Assembly: GCF_007754155.1 (NCBI RefSeq)
Contig: NZ_CP037423.1
Span: forward strand, 7,126,938 to 7,190,937
From: Stieleria neptunia
Lineage (GTDB): Bacteria; Planctomycetota; Planctomycetia; Pirellulales; Pirellulaceae
Reading direction: 5' to 3'
DNA length: 64,000 nucleotides
Notes under the pieces: model-generated
The model's input: the letters and a program-made list of their open reading frames with translations, nothing else
Databases searched by the model: none
Told to the model about the DNA's origin: nothing
Part shown: piece after piece, positions 36,827-45,605 of the stretch
Numbering within the stretch: the stretch's first letter is position 1
Layout: every line of letters begins with the position of its first letter
Translations under genes and position numbers: made by a program

Positions 36827-36958
36827 TTACCTCAAGGGGACGAGCGACCACGGGGGTGCCTGTCGCCCTTGATCGAAATTGCCACGGTTGATCGGACGAC
36901 GCGGAGCCCAGGCTTGAACAAGAGCGAGATTCACGCCGGTTACGACTTTGAATCAGGG

Positions 36959-37936
36959 ATGTTTTCTCGGATGCGTTCCTGGGTCGACGTGGCATCCTGG
37001 GTTCGCCTGACCCGCATCCCGCGAATTCTCGCTTCGCCCAGTGCCGTCGGGCTGGTCTTGGTCGCCTGCGTCGCGACCCGGACGCTCCTCTCGTTTTGCG
37101 TCGAGGGACGCATCAAGCTGGCCCCGGTTTGGGAGCTTCATTCGCACATTCGGCTGCTGGGGGCGCTGTTTCAGGCGACCGGTCCGTTGCTCGGATCGCT
37201 GTTGGTCGCGGTGATGTTGGTCCTTTGGATTCCGGTGATCCAGTTCGTTTGCCGCGGCGGTGCCGCGTTGTCCGCGGGCAAACCCCTGCCGCGGGCCGCC
37301 GGGACGCTGCGATTGGTCGGTTCGCGGCTGTGGCGATCCCTGTTCGTGCCGATCCTCCCTTGTCTGTGCAGCGTGGCACTGATGGTGGGCGTGTTCCTGA
37401 TTCGTGTCCCGAGTTTCGTGGCGGACGTTCCCTTGGTCTCCGGCATCACGGGCTGGCTGATCGGGATCGCGGCGATCCCGATCGGGGTGCTGGGATTCGG
37501 AGCCGTGTTTGCCGTGCCGCTGGCGCTGGCGGCGATGGTTTGTGAGCCGACGCCCGACCCGATCGATTCGCTCAGCCGCGGCTATGAATCGTTGTATCGT
37601 CGACCGCTGTCGTTGGCCTGGTACGTGGCGTTTTCCGGGGCGTTGGTGTGTCTGTTCGGTGTGATGCTGGGCGGAATCGGCTTGGCGTCGGTAGTCGCGG
37701 CACAGCTCGTCACGTCGGTGATTTCATCCGACGGGGCGCAACTCCAAGCAGCCGCCGATGTCATCACCCTGGTCGTGGTTGCCTGGCAGACCACGCTGGC
37801 ATTTGGTCTACTCGGGGGAGTTTATTTGTTGCTCCGCAGTGACACCGGTGGGCAGGAGGCGGAGGATCTATGGGAACCGCCCGCACCGCCGGTCGAGCCG
37901 TTGCCGGAATTGCCTGAGGAAGCGATCGACGGATGA
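36959..37936 (+). CDS. Hypothetical integral membrane protein
   Basis: 325 residues if begun at the ATG at 36959 (MFSRMRSWVDVASWVRL). A TTG at 36914 would add 15 residues and cannot be excluded; the open frame further upstream only translates a repeat. Five to six hydrophobic segments are present (for example LGALFQATGPLLGSLLVAVMLVLWIPVIQF; ALVCLFGVMLGGIGLASVVAAQLV). The tail is Pro/Glu-rich. The family is not recognised. It overlaps the next gene by 4 bp (ATGA), so the three genes 36959-39656 form an operon. Confidence 0.7.
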   Translation: MFSRMRSWVDVASWVRLTRIPRILASPSAVGLVLVACVATRTLLSFCVEGRIKLAPVWELHSHIRLLGALFQATGPLLGSLLVAVMLVLWIPVIQFVCRGGAALSAGKPLPRAAGTLRLVGSRLWRSLFVPILPCLCSVALMVGVFLIRVPSFVADVPLVSGITGWLIGIAAIPIGVLGFGAVFAVPLALAAMVCEPTPDPIDSLSRGYESLYRRPLSLAWYVAFSGALVCLFGVMLGGIGLASVVAAQLVTSVISSDGAQLQAAADVITLVVVAWQTTLAFGLLGGVYLLLRSDTGGQEAEDLWEPPAPPVEPLPELPEEAIDG

Positions 37937-38298
37937 GTCCTATTCCAACGAATCCTGAACTCTCACAGCGTGCCGCGACCGGGCCGCCAGAATCGGGTGT
38001 CGCGGCGCAATCCGCCAAGCGTGGCCCCCGGATTCAAATCAGCCTGTCGATGATGTTGCTGATGATGGTCGTGTTCGCCTTCATCTCGGCGGCGCTGTAT
38101 TACGCCTCACAAGTTCCGGCGATCCGCGAAGAACTCAGTGTGCTGTTGTACGGTGAAGCGGAGGAGCGTGGTGAAGACGTCGGTCGGCTGGCGCACCGGG
38201 CGTTCATCATGTTTACGTTTACATCGCCGCTGCTGTTGGCTTGCGTCCTTTCGCTGGTGGTTTCGGCTTTAAAATATTTGCAGCGCACGACAACGTGA
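37933..38298 (+). CDS. Small hypothetical membrane protein, 121 aa
   Basis: The start overlaps the upstream stop (ATGA), and its own stop overlaps the GTG start of the methyltransferase (GTGA), indicating translational coupling on both sides. Two hydrophobic helices are visible (SMMLLMMVVFAFISAALYYA and FIMFTFTSPLLLACVLSLVV), separated by an acidic loop (GEAEERGEDVG). The first 35 residues are disordered. No family is recognised. Confidence 0.7.
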   Translation: MSPIPTNPELSQRAATGPPESGVAAQSAKRGPRIQISLSMMLLMMVVFAFISAALYYASQVPAIREELSVLLYGEAEERGEDVGRLAHRAFIMFTFTSPLLLACVLSLVVSALKYLQRTTT

Positions 38299-39656
38299 AC
38301 GACGAACCGTCTGACGCGGATCAGCATGACGCTCTGCAGCCGCTGGTCGCGGCACTCGGAAACGCCGCGATGCGTCCCGAAGAATTTGCCGCATTCTCCG
38401 CCGCGTTGATGTCGCGGCATCCCAGCGCGGTGCGTTATCGCGCCGACATCGATCCCGGGGACGTTGGCTTTCCGGTTCGTCCGATTCCGTGGTATTCGCT
38501 CGGCTATCAATGCACCGATCCCGCGGTCCGGCCGAGCCGATCGCTGCAGTACGCCGCCGGCGACTTTTTCATTCAGGACGCCGGATCGATGTTGGCTTTG
38601 GCGGCCAGCGACGCAGACCGTCCCCCGCAACGCGACCGATTGATTTGTGATCTCTGCGCCGCGCCGGGCGGCAAGTCGAGTGCCCTGCTGGAATCGATCG
38701 GCGACGGTTTTTTGTTAGCCAATGAACCGATCAAGTCTCGGATCGCGCCGTTGGCGTACAACTTGGCGCGCACCGGCAGCGATCGCTACGCCATCTCCAG
38801 CCTCGACCCCGAGCGGCTTCAATCGCGACTCGGCGGGATTTTTGATTTGGTCTTGGCGGATGTCCCCTGCAGCGGGCAAGCGTTGCTGGGGCGCGGAAAA
38901 CAAAGCCTGGCCGCGGTTTCGAAGACTCAGATCGAACACAGCGCGCTGCGTGCCAGACGAATCCTGGCCTCGGCCGTCAATCTGGTCCGCCCCGGCGGCC
39001 GGTTGGTGCTCAGTACATGCACGTTCGCCGAAGCGGAAAATGAATCCCAAGTGCGTTGGCTGTTGGACCAAGACGGCGTGACGGCCCAGCCACTCGATCG
39101 CCTGGCGGACTACGCGAGCGACGAGACCGGATGCAGCTATCGCTTGTGGCCACACCGCCACGATTGTGCGGGCAGTTTTGCCGCGTCGCTTCGCTGTGAC
39201 ATCGACAGCTCGATCCCCGCGGAGTCGGGGTTTCGAAAGAAACGCAAACGCGGCAAAAAACAGGAACGGTTGCCGGAGGGATGCGGCGAGTGGTTTGACG
39301 CGTTGCCGCAGCGTCATCAGGTCGCCGGCGCGGTCATTTGGGCATGGCCCGATGACGCTCCGCCGTGGCTGGGATCGATTGCCGCCGGGGGCCCTGAATT
39401 GGCCTATCGCACCGGCCAGACCTGGAAGCCGTCGCACGAAGCGGCGCTGCGGCGAGACGGTGTGCTCCGGGCGTCACAGTCGATCGACGTCGACGCACCG
39501 ACGGCACAGTTATTCTTGAGCGGTCAACCGATCCCCTGCGACGCGTCGGGCTGGTGCGTCGTGCGTCACCGCGGCCGCGCGTTGGGCTGGGTCAAGGCAT
39601 CCCGCGGGACCGGCAAAAACCACCTGCCCGCGGCGGCCCGGATGAACGTGGGCTAG
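38295..39656 (+). CDS. RsmB/RsmF-like rRNA cytosine-C5 methyltransferase
   Basis: 453 residues from a GTG at 38295 that overlaps the preceding stop by 4 bp. A SAM-binding motif is seen in LICDLCAAPGGKSSALLE, the two catalytic cysteines are Cys192 in DVPCSG and Cys242 in STCTF, and a C-terminal RNA-binding region (LFLSGQPIPC...GRALGWVKAS) resembles the RsmF PUA-like part. It methylates a cytosine in rRNA (16S C1407 in E. coli RsmF) or possibly tRNA. The last sense codons run into a family B element, which begins with CTAG and supplies the TAG stop. Confidence 0.85.
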   Translation: MNDEPSDADQHDALQPLVAALGNAAMRPEEFAAFSAALMSRHPSAVRYRADIDPGDVGFPVRPIPWYSLGYQCTDPAVRPSRSLQYAAGDFFIQDAGSMLALAASDADRPPQRDRLICDLCAAPGGKSSALLESIGDGFLLANEPIKSRIAPLAYNLARTGSDRYAISSLDPERLQSRLGGIFDLVLADVPCSGQALLGRGKQSLAAVSKTQIEHSALRARRILASAVNLVRPGGRLVLSTCTFAEAENESQVRWLLDQDGVTAQPLDRLADYASDETGCSYRLWPHRHDCAGSFAASLRCDIDSSIPAESGFRKKRKRGKKQERLPEGCGEWFDALPQRHQVAGAVIWAWPDDAPPWLGSIAAGGPELAYRTGQTWKPSHEAALRRDGVLRASQSIDVDAPTAQLFLSGQPIPCDASGWCVVRHRGRALGWVKASRGTGKNHLPAAARMNVG

Positions 39657-39760
39657 TGTTTTGTCAGCTTAAGGCGACCGCTTTTCGCACGTACGATGGC
39701 CCTTCCGGGCCGTCGTCCGGAGGGCTCGCCCCGACGCCCCAGAAGGGACGTCGTACAACG
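39653..39760. repeat. Dispersed palindromic element, family B, copy 3
   Basis: It begins CTAGTGTTTTGTCAGCTTAA, followed by GGCGACCGCTTTTCGCAC, the palindromes ATGGCCCTTCCGGGCCGTCG and CCGGAGGGCTCGCC, and GGGACGTCGTACAACG. The first four bases contain the stop codon of the methyltransferase gene. Confidence 0.8.
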
Positions 39761-39806
39761 GAACCGCTTTTCCGCTTCACACTCAATCGACGACAACCTT
39801 CGCACG

Positions 39807-40700
39807 TCAGCGGCCGCTTTGCAGTTTCGCCGCGGCCAGGGTGTTGTGCAACAACATCGCGATCGTCAGCGGGCCGACTCCGCCGGGGACCGGAGTGATC
39901 GCCGCGGCAATTTCTTTGGCCTGATCGAAGGCCACGTCGCCGACCAGTTTGTCGCCGACGCGGTTGATTCCGACATCGATCACGATGGCGCCGGGTTTGA
40001 TCATGTCGCCGGTGATCATTTCGGGGCGGCCGACCGCGGCGATCAGGCAATCCGCTTCGCGGCACACCTCAGCCAGATTCTCTGTCCGACTGTGCGCGAT
40101 CGTCACCGTGGCATTGGCGACATCGGGGCCGCACGAACCGTTTTTCTGGGCCAGCATCATTGCCATTGGTTTGCCGACAATGTCGCTGCGTCCGACGACG
40201 CAGACTTTTTTTCCGGCGACCGACAGGTTCGATCGTCCGAGCAGTTGAACGATTCCGTGCGGGGTGCAGGGCAGGAAACGGGGCCGGCCCTGCATCAACA
40301 GGCCGACGTTGACGGGCGAAAACGCGTCGACATCCTTGAGCGGATCGATGGCGTCAAGAATCTCTCGCTCGTCATAGTCCACCCCGGAGCCTGTCGGCAG
40401 CGGTAGCTGAACCAGGATGCCGTTGACGTTGGTATCGGTATTGAGTTCGGCGATCAGCGCCATCAGTTCGTCTTGGCCGGCGTCAGCGGGCAAGCGATGG
40501 GTGCGGCCGTCGATGCCGGCTTTTTCACAGGCCCGCGCTTTGTTTCGCACGTAGACCTGACTGGCGGGGTCCTCGCCCACCAGCACGGCGGTCAGGCAGG
40601 GTGGCGGGGCACCGCCGGCGACAAAATCCGCGACTTCCTTGGCCAGATCCGCGCGGATTTCCGCCGCGACTTGTTTTCCATCCAAAATCACTGCCGTCAT
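39807..40700 (-). CDS. folD: Bifunctional methylenetetrahydrofolate dehydrogenase/cyclohydrolase
   Basis: 297 residues, normal length for FolD. Signatures: ASQVYVRNKARACEKAGI with the catalytic Lys, GILVQLPLP, PLKDVDAFSPVNVG, the NADP-binding VVGRSDIVGKPMAMML, and TPVPGGVGPLTIAMLLHNT at the C-terminus. It interconverts 5,10-methylene- and 10-formyl-tetrahydrofolate for purine and formyl-Met synthesis in the cytoplasm. It is a single gene, divergent from cysI with a 173-bp shared promoter region. Confidence 0.97.
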   Translation of the reverse strand: MTAVILDGKQVAAEIRADLAKEVADFVAGGAPPPCLTAVLVGEDPASQVYVRNKARACEKAGIDGRTHRLPADAGQDELMALIAELNTDTNVNGILVQLPLPTGSGVDYDEREILDAIDPLKDVDAFSPVNVGLLMQGRPRFLPCTPHGIVQLLGRSNLSVAGKKVCVVGRSDIVGKPMAMMLAQKNGSCGPDVANATVTIAHSRTENLAEVCREADCLIAAVGRPEMITGDMIKPGAIVIDVGINRVGDKLVGDVAFDQAKEIAAAITPVPGGVGPLTIAMLLHNTLAAAKLQSGR

Positions 40701-40873
40701 GTTCGCCTCGTGTTGCGTCAGCTCGTCGCACCCCTGTTCTGTCGGGCGTCAACGGCCGATGGGTTTACCATAGTGGGAATTGCGTTTGAGCGTTATAGTT
40801 CGCGTAGATTCACAGTTCTTCTCTCGCCAGGTCCCCGACCCGCGAAACGATATCACACAGGATTTTTGACTCG

Positions 40874-42586
40874 ATGTCTACCGAAGCGCCGAAGCTTAGC
40901 CCGGTCGAAAAAATCAAAGAGGAAAGCCAGTTTCTCAAGGGCACCATCGATACCGAGATGGCCGCCGACAGCGATCATTTCGGTAAATCCGACATCCAAT
41001 TGCTGAAATTTCATGGCACCTACCAGCAAGACGATCGCGACAAGCGGCTGGAATTAAAGAAAGCCGGCGGCGGCAAAGCGTACGCGATGATGGTCCGATG
41101 CCGGATCCCCGGTGGCCGAATCACCAGCGAACAGATGCTCGCGCAATTGGATCTTTGCGACGAGCTGGGTGATTCGACGATGAAAATCACGACCCGGCAA
41201 ACGCTGCAATTGCACGGCGTGCTCAAAAAGGACCTGCGTGCGACGATCCATCGCATCAACGAAATTCAATTGTCAACCTTGGCCGCCTGCGGCGACGTCA
41301 ATCGCAACGTGATGTGCTGCCCCGCCAAACGCGCCGACGGGGTGCATCAGGCGATGGTCCAACTGACCGATGAACTGGTCACCGCGCTGGCGCCGCAAAC
41401 GCCGGCCTACCACGAGCTGTGGCTGACCGATCCGGAGACCGGTGAAAAGACACTCGAGGGCGGCGGGCCGATCGTCGAACCCCTCTACGGACCGACTTAC
41501 CTGCCGCGAAAATTCAAGGTCGGGATCGCGTTGCCGGAAGACAACTGCATCGACATCTACACGCAAGATCTGGGATTTTTGGCCGTCGTCCGCGACGGTG
41601 CGATCATCGGCTACAACGTCCTGGTCGGCGGCGGCATGGGCGTCACGCCGGCACTCAAACGGACCTATCCGGCGCTGGCCAAACGGATGGCATTTTGCAC
41701 GCCCGAGCAAGCGGTCGAAGTCAGCAAGGCGGTGATCAAGGTCCAGCGCGACCACGGCAACCGCGCCGACCGCAAGGTCGCGCGGATGAAGTACCTGGTC
41801 GACGAATGGGGCGTCGAAAAATTCCGCCGCGCGGTCGAAGAACAATTCGGCCAGCCGCTGGCCGATTGCGAGCCCGATGATGTGACGGGCTTCGATGACC
41901 ACATGGGTTGGCAAGACCAGGGCGACGGAAAATGGTCTTACGGACTGAACATCGAAAACGGCCGTCTGTACGACAACGACAAACGCCAACTCAAGGCGAT
42001 GATGCGCGAGGTCTGTCGGACCTTCGGCACGGAATTGCGGATGACCGGCCACCAGAGCATCATCGTGACGGACGTCGATCCGGCCGACAAAGACAAACTG
42101 ATCGAGATCATCAAGCGACACAACGTTCCCACGACCGAAGAAACCAGCACGGTCCGCCGCTGGTCGATGGCCTGCGTCGCGCTGCCGACCTGCGGCCTGG
42201 CGATCACCGAAAGCGAACGCCGCTTGCCCAGCCTGATCGATGACCTGGAACAGCCCCTGGCCAAACTCGGGCTGGACAAAGAACGGTTCACGATTCGAGT
42301 GACCGGGTGCCCCAACGGATGTGCCCGCCCCTACAACGCGGACTTGGCGTTGGTCGGCAAGGCCAAGGACAAGTACACCCTGTTTGCCGGCGGCGGATGG
42401 CTGGGGAACCGCTTGGCGTATTTGTACAAGGACCTGGTCCCGTCGGATCAGATCGCCGGCGAGATCGTCGCCATCGCCTCGGCTTACAAAGCCAATCGAA
42501 ACGACGGCGAATCGCTGGGCGACTTCTGTGCCCGCGTCGGACAGGAAGACCTGACCGTGATGGCCGCCGCAGCGCCGACGCCCTAG
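40874..42586 (+). CDS. cysI: Assimilatory sulfite reductase, haemoprotein subunit
   Basis: 570 residues. The four cysteines that hold the [4Fe-4S] cluster and sirohaem (Cys434 and Cys440 in MACVALPTC, Cys479 and Cys483 in TGCPNGC) lie at the same positions as in E. coli CysI, which is also 570 residues long. Upstream, sirohaem/substrate-binding Arg and Lys motifs (KITTRQTLQLHG, GDVNRNVMCCP) are intact. It reduces sulfite to sulfide for cysteine synthesis. No cysJ or cysH is adjacent, so the electron donor (CysJ or ferredoxin) is encoded elsewhere. Confidence 0.95.
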   Translation: MSTEAPKLSPVEKIKEESQFLKGTIDTEMAADSDHFGKSDIQLLKFHGTYQQDDRDKRLELKKAGGGKAYAMMVRCRIPGGRITSEQMLAQLDLCDELGDSTMKITTRQTLQLHGVLKKDLRATIHRINEIQLSTLAACGDVNRNVMCCPAKRADGVHQAMVQLTDELVTALAPQTPAYHELWLTDPETGEKTLEGGGPIVEPLYGPTYLPRKFKVGIALPEDNCIDIYTQDLGFLAVVRDGAIIGYNVLVGGGMGVTPALKRTYPALAKRMAFCTPEQAVEVSKAVIKVQRDHGNRADRKVARMKYLVDEWGVEKFRRAVEEQFGQPLADCEPDDVTGFDDHMGWQDQGDGKWSYGLNIENGRLYDNDKRQLKAMMREVCRTFGTELRMTGHQSIIVTDVDPADKDKLIEIIKRHNVPTTEETSTVRRWSMACVALPTCGLAITESERRLPSLIDDLEQPLAKLGLDKERFTIRVTGCPNGCARPYNADLALVGKAKDKYTLFAGGGWLGNRLAYLYKDLVPSDQIAGEIVAIASAYKANRNDGESLGDFCARVGQEDLTVMAAAAPTP

Positions 42587-42618
42587 CCCGGATTATTCAC
42601 GGCTGCACATCATAGACG

Positions 42619-42733
42619 CGAGCGGAAAAGGGGTCAGGTACCAAAAACCAAATGGCCCGCAGGGTGCTTCGCATTTTTGGTACCTGACCCCTTTTCCGCG
42701 GTACCCTAAGAATAAAAGTTGACGAAGCACTAG
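42619..42733 (-). repeat. CTAG-bounded MITE/REPIN-like element, family D, copy 2 (inverted)
   Basis: Read on the minus strand it starts CTAGTGCTTCGTCAACTTTT at 42733 and continues with TTCTTAGGGTACCGCGG and the large palindrome GGAAAAGGGGTCAGGTACC/GGTACCTGACCCCTTTTCC. It matches copy 1 almost base for base but stops after TTTTCCGCTCG, without the right terminal repeat. It sits 32 bp after the cysI stop. Confidence 0.85.
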
Positions 42734-42771
42734 TTCGACGCCGACGCTTTGGCTCGACGCCGTCCATCGAT

Positions 42772-43506
42772 CTACCGCATGAACAAATTCCGGAGCGCCG
42801 CCGAAGCGGCGCTTTGTGAATCCCGGGGCCGCTTGGGGCGGAGGTGGTCGGGAAGCTTGCCCGACTCCGGCGAAGTCTTCTCGGAGTCGACATCGGACAC
42901 GTCCAACTTGGCGGTCGAGGGGGTGGCATCATCGTCGCCCTGGCCGGGCGAGGCGGAGGATGATTGGTCGCTCTGTTCCGATTCAGCCGACTCCACGGGA
43001 TCGTCCTCGCCCTCCCGCGGCCCGTCGGTGGCCGCTGATCGCCGCAGCAGCGGTGATTCGGATCCCTGCGAAGCCCCCAGGTCGGACGCGAGTTCGTCAA
43101 GCTCGAACAACAGTTGCGCCGCCCCGTTGGACGTCTCCGCCGGAGGCCCCGACCGCGTTGAACGCTCTCTCGGCGTGGGATAATGGGGCTTTCCGGTCAC
43201 CTGGTCTCGGATCGAAACTCGAAAGGTGTACTTGCCGATTTTCAGATGGTCGTGGTGCCCAAGCTGCCTCGCGACGCCGACCTCGATCAATTCCCCCTCC
43301 ACGACGGTCCCGTTGCGGCTGCCCAAGTCTTGGATCAAGACACCGCTGTCATTGAACGCGATGGAGCAATGCTTTCTGCTGACCGACCGCGAGGAAAACA
43401 CGAGATCGCACTGCTCGTTGCGGCCGATCAAAAATGGCGACTGGTCAATCGTAGCGCGACGGCCTTTTCGCGAGCCGTTCGTCTGGAGAAGGGTGAGACG
43501 AAACAA
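42772..43506 (-). CDS. FHA-domain protein with acidic disordered tail
   Basis: 244 residues. The FHA domain occupies residues 1-95: FLIGRNEQCDLVFSSRSVSRKHCSI carries the phosphothreonine-contacting Gly-Arg, Ser-Arg and His, and LGSRNGTVVEG the conserved Asn-Gly. Residues 110-235 are Ser/Glu/Asp-rich and probably disordered. FHA domains bind phosphothreonine peptides, so a link to Ser/Thr kinases such as the one at 46608 is plausible, but this is inference. It is encoded alone on the minus strand. Confidence 0.85.
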   Translation of the reverse strand: MFRLTLLQTNGSRKGRRATIDQSPFLIGRNEQCDLVFSSRSVSRKHCSIAFNDSGVLIQDLGSRNGTVVEGELIEVGVARQLGHHDHLKIGKYTFRVSIRDQVTGKPHYPTPRERSTRSGPPAETSNGAAQLLFELDELASDLGASQGSESPLLRRSAATDGPREGEDDPVESAESEQSDQSSSASPGQGDDDATPSTAKLDVSDVDSEKTSPESGKLPDHLRPKRPRDSQSAASAALRNLFMR

Positions 43507-43647
43507 GAATCTGCTGCCATGTCCGTTTTGATGAAGAACGCATCACCTGCCACGATCGGCTTGCGATCATACGGACTCGACGTGAAGATGGCGTGAAGCG
43601 GTCCACGGCATTGGATGAATAACCCGATTGCCCTGGTGGCCTGACAC

Positions 43648-44604
43648 CTATCTCACAGCGGGAGCCCATGCGGGCTGGAGGTTCTCGATCTTGTCCGTGG
43701 GCGTTGCATCGGCCGGTAAATCACCGAGCGCGTATTGAATGCCGTCGAGCATGTGTTTGACGATCATCGGATTGGCAAACGTGTCCTCGCGGTGACCAAA
43801 GTTGGTGTAGAACACGCGTCCTTCACCGGCTGAGCGGATCCAGGAAACGGGAACCTCGCGCGGCCCATCGTTGATGCGACTGGAGACGGCTTCCTTGCTC
43901 ATGTCCAAGCTGACCAACAGGCGCAACACGCCCGTGCCGACGTAGGACTTGGGGTTGTATTGGTAGATCTCGTCGGTATGCCAGAATCCCGAACCGTCGA
44001 AAGCGGCGTTGAGCACATGGCCGGGGTCGTCCAACTTGAACGCCCATTTCCCTCCGGCACCCCAGGGGTGGCCGGCGAACGTGCCGCCGACGATCGCCAA
44101 GCACTCCGGATGCCGATTGAAGTTGTCGCTGGCGGCGTGAAGACCGATCAAGCCTTTGCCGCCGATGATGAAGTCCATGAAGGCATCACGCATCGACGGT
44201 TCGGGGAATTGCATGTGGGTGGTATTGTTCAACAGGATGGCGTCGTATTTCGCCAAGTTCTCTGCCCGGAAGACGTCATAGGTGTCGGCGAAATCGGCTT
44301 CAAAGGCCTTGGATTTTTCCGCCATCATCCGCACACATTCGTTGCCGTGCGGAATCGAAGTGTGAATAAAACCTTCGCATCGATAAAAGACCAGAACGCG
44401 TCGCTTGGACGACGGCTTGGCCGCCAAGTCGCTGGGGACGGCCGCGGCGATTTGATGTTTCTCGTTCTCCGTCAGCGGCTTGAAACGCTCGGCCTTTTTT
44501 TGCTCCCACGGGTCGGGTTGCTGAGCGAAAACCGATTGGACGGTCCAAGGTGCGAGGGCGGCGATCAGAATCAGAACGAATCGCGATCGAGAAAGGCTGG
44601 GCAT
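43648..44604 (-). CDS. Secreted ThuA-domain protein
   Basis: 318 residues with signal peptide (MPSLSRSRFVLILIAALAPWTVQSVFAQ). The ThuA (trehalose-utilisation, glutamine-amidotransferase-like) fold is recognised by RVLVFYRCEGFIHTSIPHG, YDAILLNNTTHMQFPEPSMRDAFMDFI, KGLIGLHAASDNF, GGTFAGHPW and RVFYTNFGHREDTF. Such proteins are very common in planctomycetes next to sugar-oxidation genes. The reaction is not known; a role in periplasmic sugar catabolism is assumed. It is divergent from the methyltransferase gene at 44706. Confidence 0.85.
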   Translation of the reverse strand: MPSLSRSRFVLILIAALAPWTVQSVFAQQPDPWEQKKAERFKPLTENEKHQIAAAVPSDLAAKPSSKRRVLVFYRCEGFIHTSIPHGNECVRMMAEKSKAFEADFADTYDVFRAENLAKYDAILLNNTTHMQFPEPSMRDAFMDFIIGGKGLIGLHAASDNFNRHPECLAIVGGTFAGHPWGAGGKWAFKLDDPGHVLNAAFDGSGFWHTDEIYQYNPKSYVGTGVLRLLVSLDMSKEAVSSRINDGPREVPVSWIRSAGEGRVFYTNFGHREDTFANPMIVKHMLDGIQYALGDLPADATPTDKIENLQPAWAPAVR

Positions 44605-44705
44605 GGCGGGACCTGGAGGCGTGGGGGGCAGGGGGACGGGCAGGCGTGGGAAGGGCCATTGTAGTCTCCTTTACAGGCGTTCGACAAAAGTGCAGGCTTG
44701 AGAAA

Positions 44706-45605
44706 ATGAGCAACACGGTGAACGAACGACCCGACGGCCCCGGCTATCGGCTGCTTGATTTCGGCCAGGGGCGCAAATTGGAATCATTCGGCGGGCGGAT
44801 TCTGGACCGTCCCTCGCCGGCAGCCGACGGCGGGCGAAAACACCACCCGGATCTGTGGGCCGGCGCCGATTCCGTTTTTCATGATGATTCCCGCCACTGG
44901 GAACATCGGACGACTTGGCCGGCGGACCTGCGGGTTGAGTGCGACGGGTTTCGCATGCCGATCGCGCCCACGCCCTTCGGGCACGTCGGTGTGTTTCCCG
45001 AACAGGCGGCCAACTGGCGCTGGTTGCGCCAGACGGCGGCCCGCACCGGTGGGAACACCAGCGGGATGAACCTGTTCGCGTACACCGGCGCCAGCTCGAT
45101 CGTGATGGCCGCCACGGGGATGAACGTCGCCCACGTCGACGCCGCCAAACCAAACGTCTCGGCCGCCCGAGCAGCGGCCGAGCTGAACGGACTGGCCGAC
45201 CATCCGATCCGATACTTGGTCGACGACGCAGCCAAATTCACCGCCCGCGAAGTCCGCCGCGGCAACCGCTACCAGACGATCGTCCTGGATCCCCCGGCTT
45301 ATGGGCACGGGCCATCGGGCAAAGCGTGGCGACTGCAGCGAGACCTCTGGCCGCTGCTGGGGGATTGCCTGTCGCTGCTGACACCGGACAGCTTTCGTCT
45401 GCTGATCACGGGGCATTCTCCGCAAGTCGCCGGCGCGGACGTGGTAGACTATTTGGCGTCGAGGTTGCCGAAAAAGTTCTCGTTTTCGCCCCGTCGGTTT
45501 GATTCGATCGTCGACAGCGGACGTTTAACGCTGGACGATTCGGAAGGCCGAAAACTCGATGCCGGCTTTTTTGTTCGGGTCACTTTCCATTCGCCTGATG
45601 CATGA
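44706..45605 (+). CDS. Class I SAM-dependent methyltransferase, RlmI/RlmK-like
   Basis: 299 residues from the ATG at 44706. GMNLFAYTGASSIVMAATGMNVAHVDAAKPNVSAARAAAELNG is the SAM-binding core, and TIVLDPPAYGHGP the catalytic D-P-P-x-[YF] motif of the rRNA methyltransferase RlmI/RlmK group. It lacks the N-terminal PUA domain of RlmI. The most likely role is a large-subunit rRNA base methylation. It overlaps larE by 4 bp (ATGA), so the two are translationally coupled. Confidence 0.8.
   Translation: MSNTVNERPDGPGYRLLDFGQGRKLESFGGRILDRPSPAADGGRKHHPDLWAGADSVFHDDSRHWEHRTTWPADLRVECDGFRMPIAPTPFGHVGVFPEQAANWRWLRQTAARTGGNTSGMNLFAYTGASSIVMAATGMNVAHVDAAKPNVSAARAAAELNGLADHPIRYLVDDAAKFTAREVRRGNRYQTIVLDPPAYGHGPSGKAWRLQRDLWPLLGDCLSLLTPDSFRLLITGHSPQVAGADVVDYLASRLPKKFSFSPRRFDSIVDSGRLTLDDSEGRKLDAGFFVRVTFHSPDA

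Noticed and set aside
36623..36958. N-terminal extension of the membrane protein gene to 36623
   Set aside because: These codons translate a family A palindrome and would not be conserved protein.
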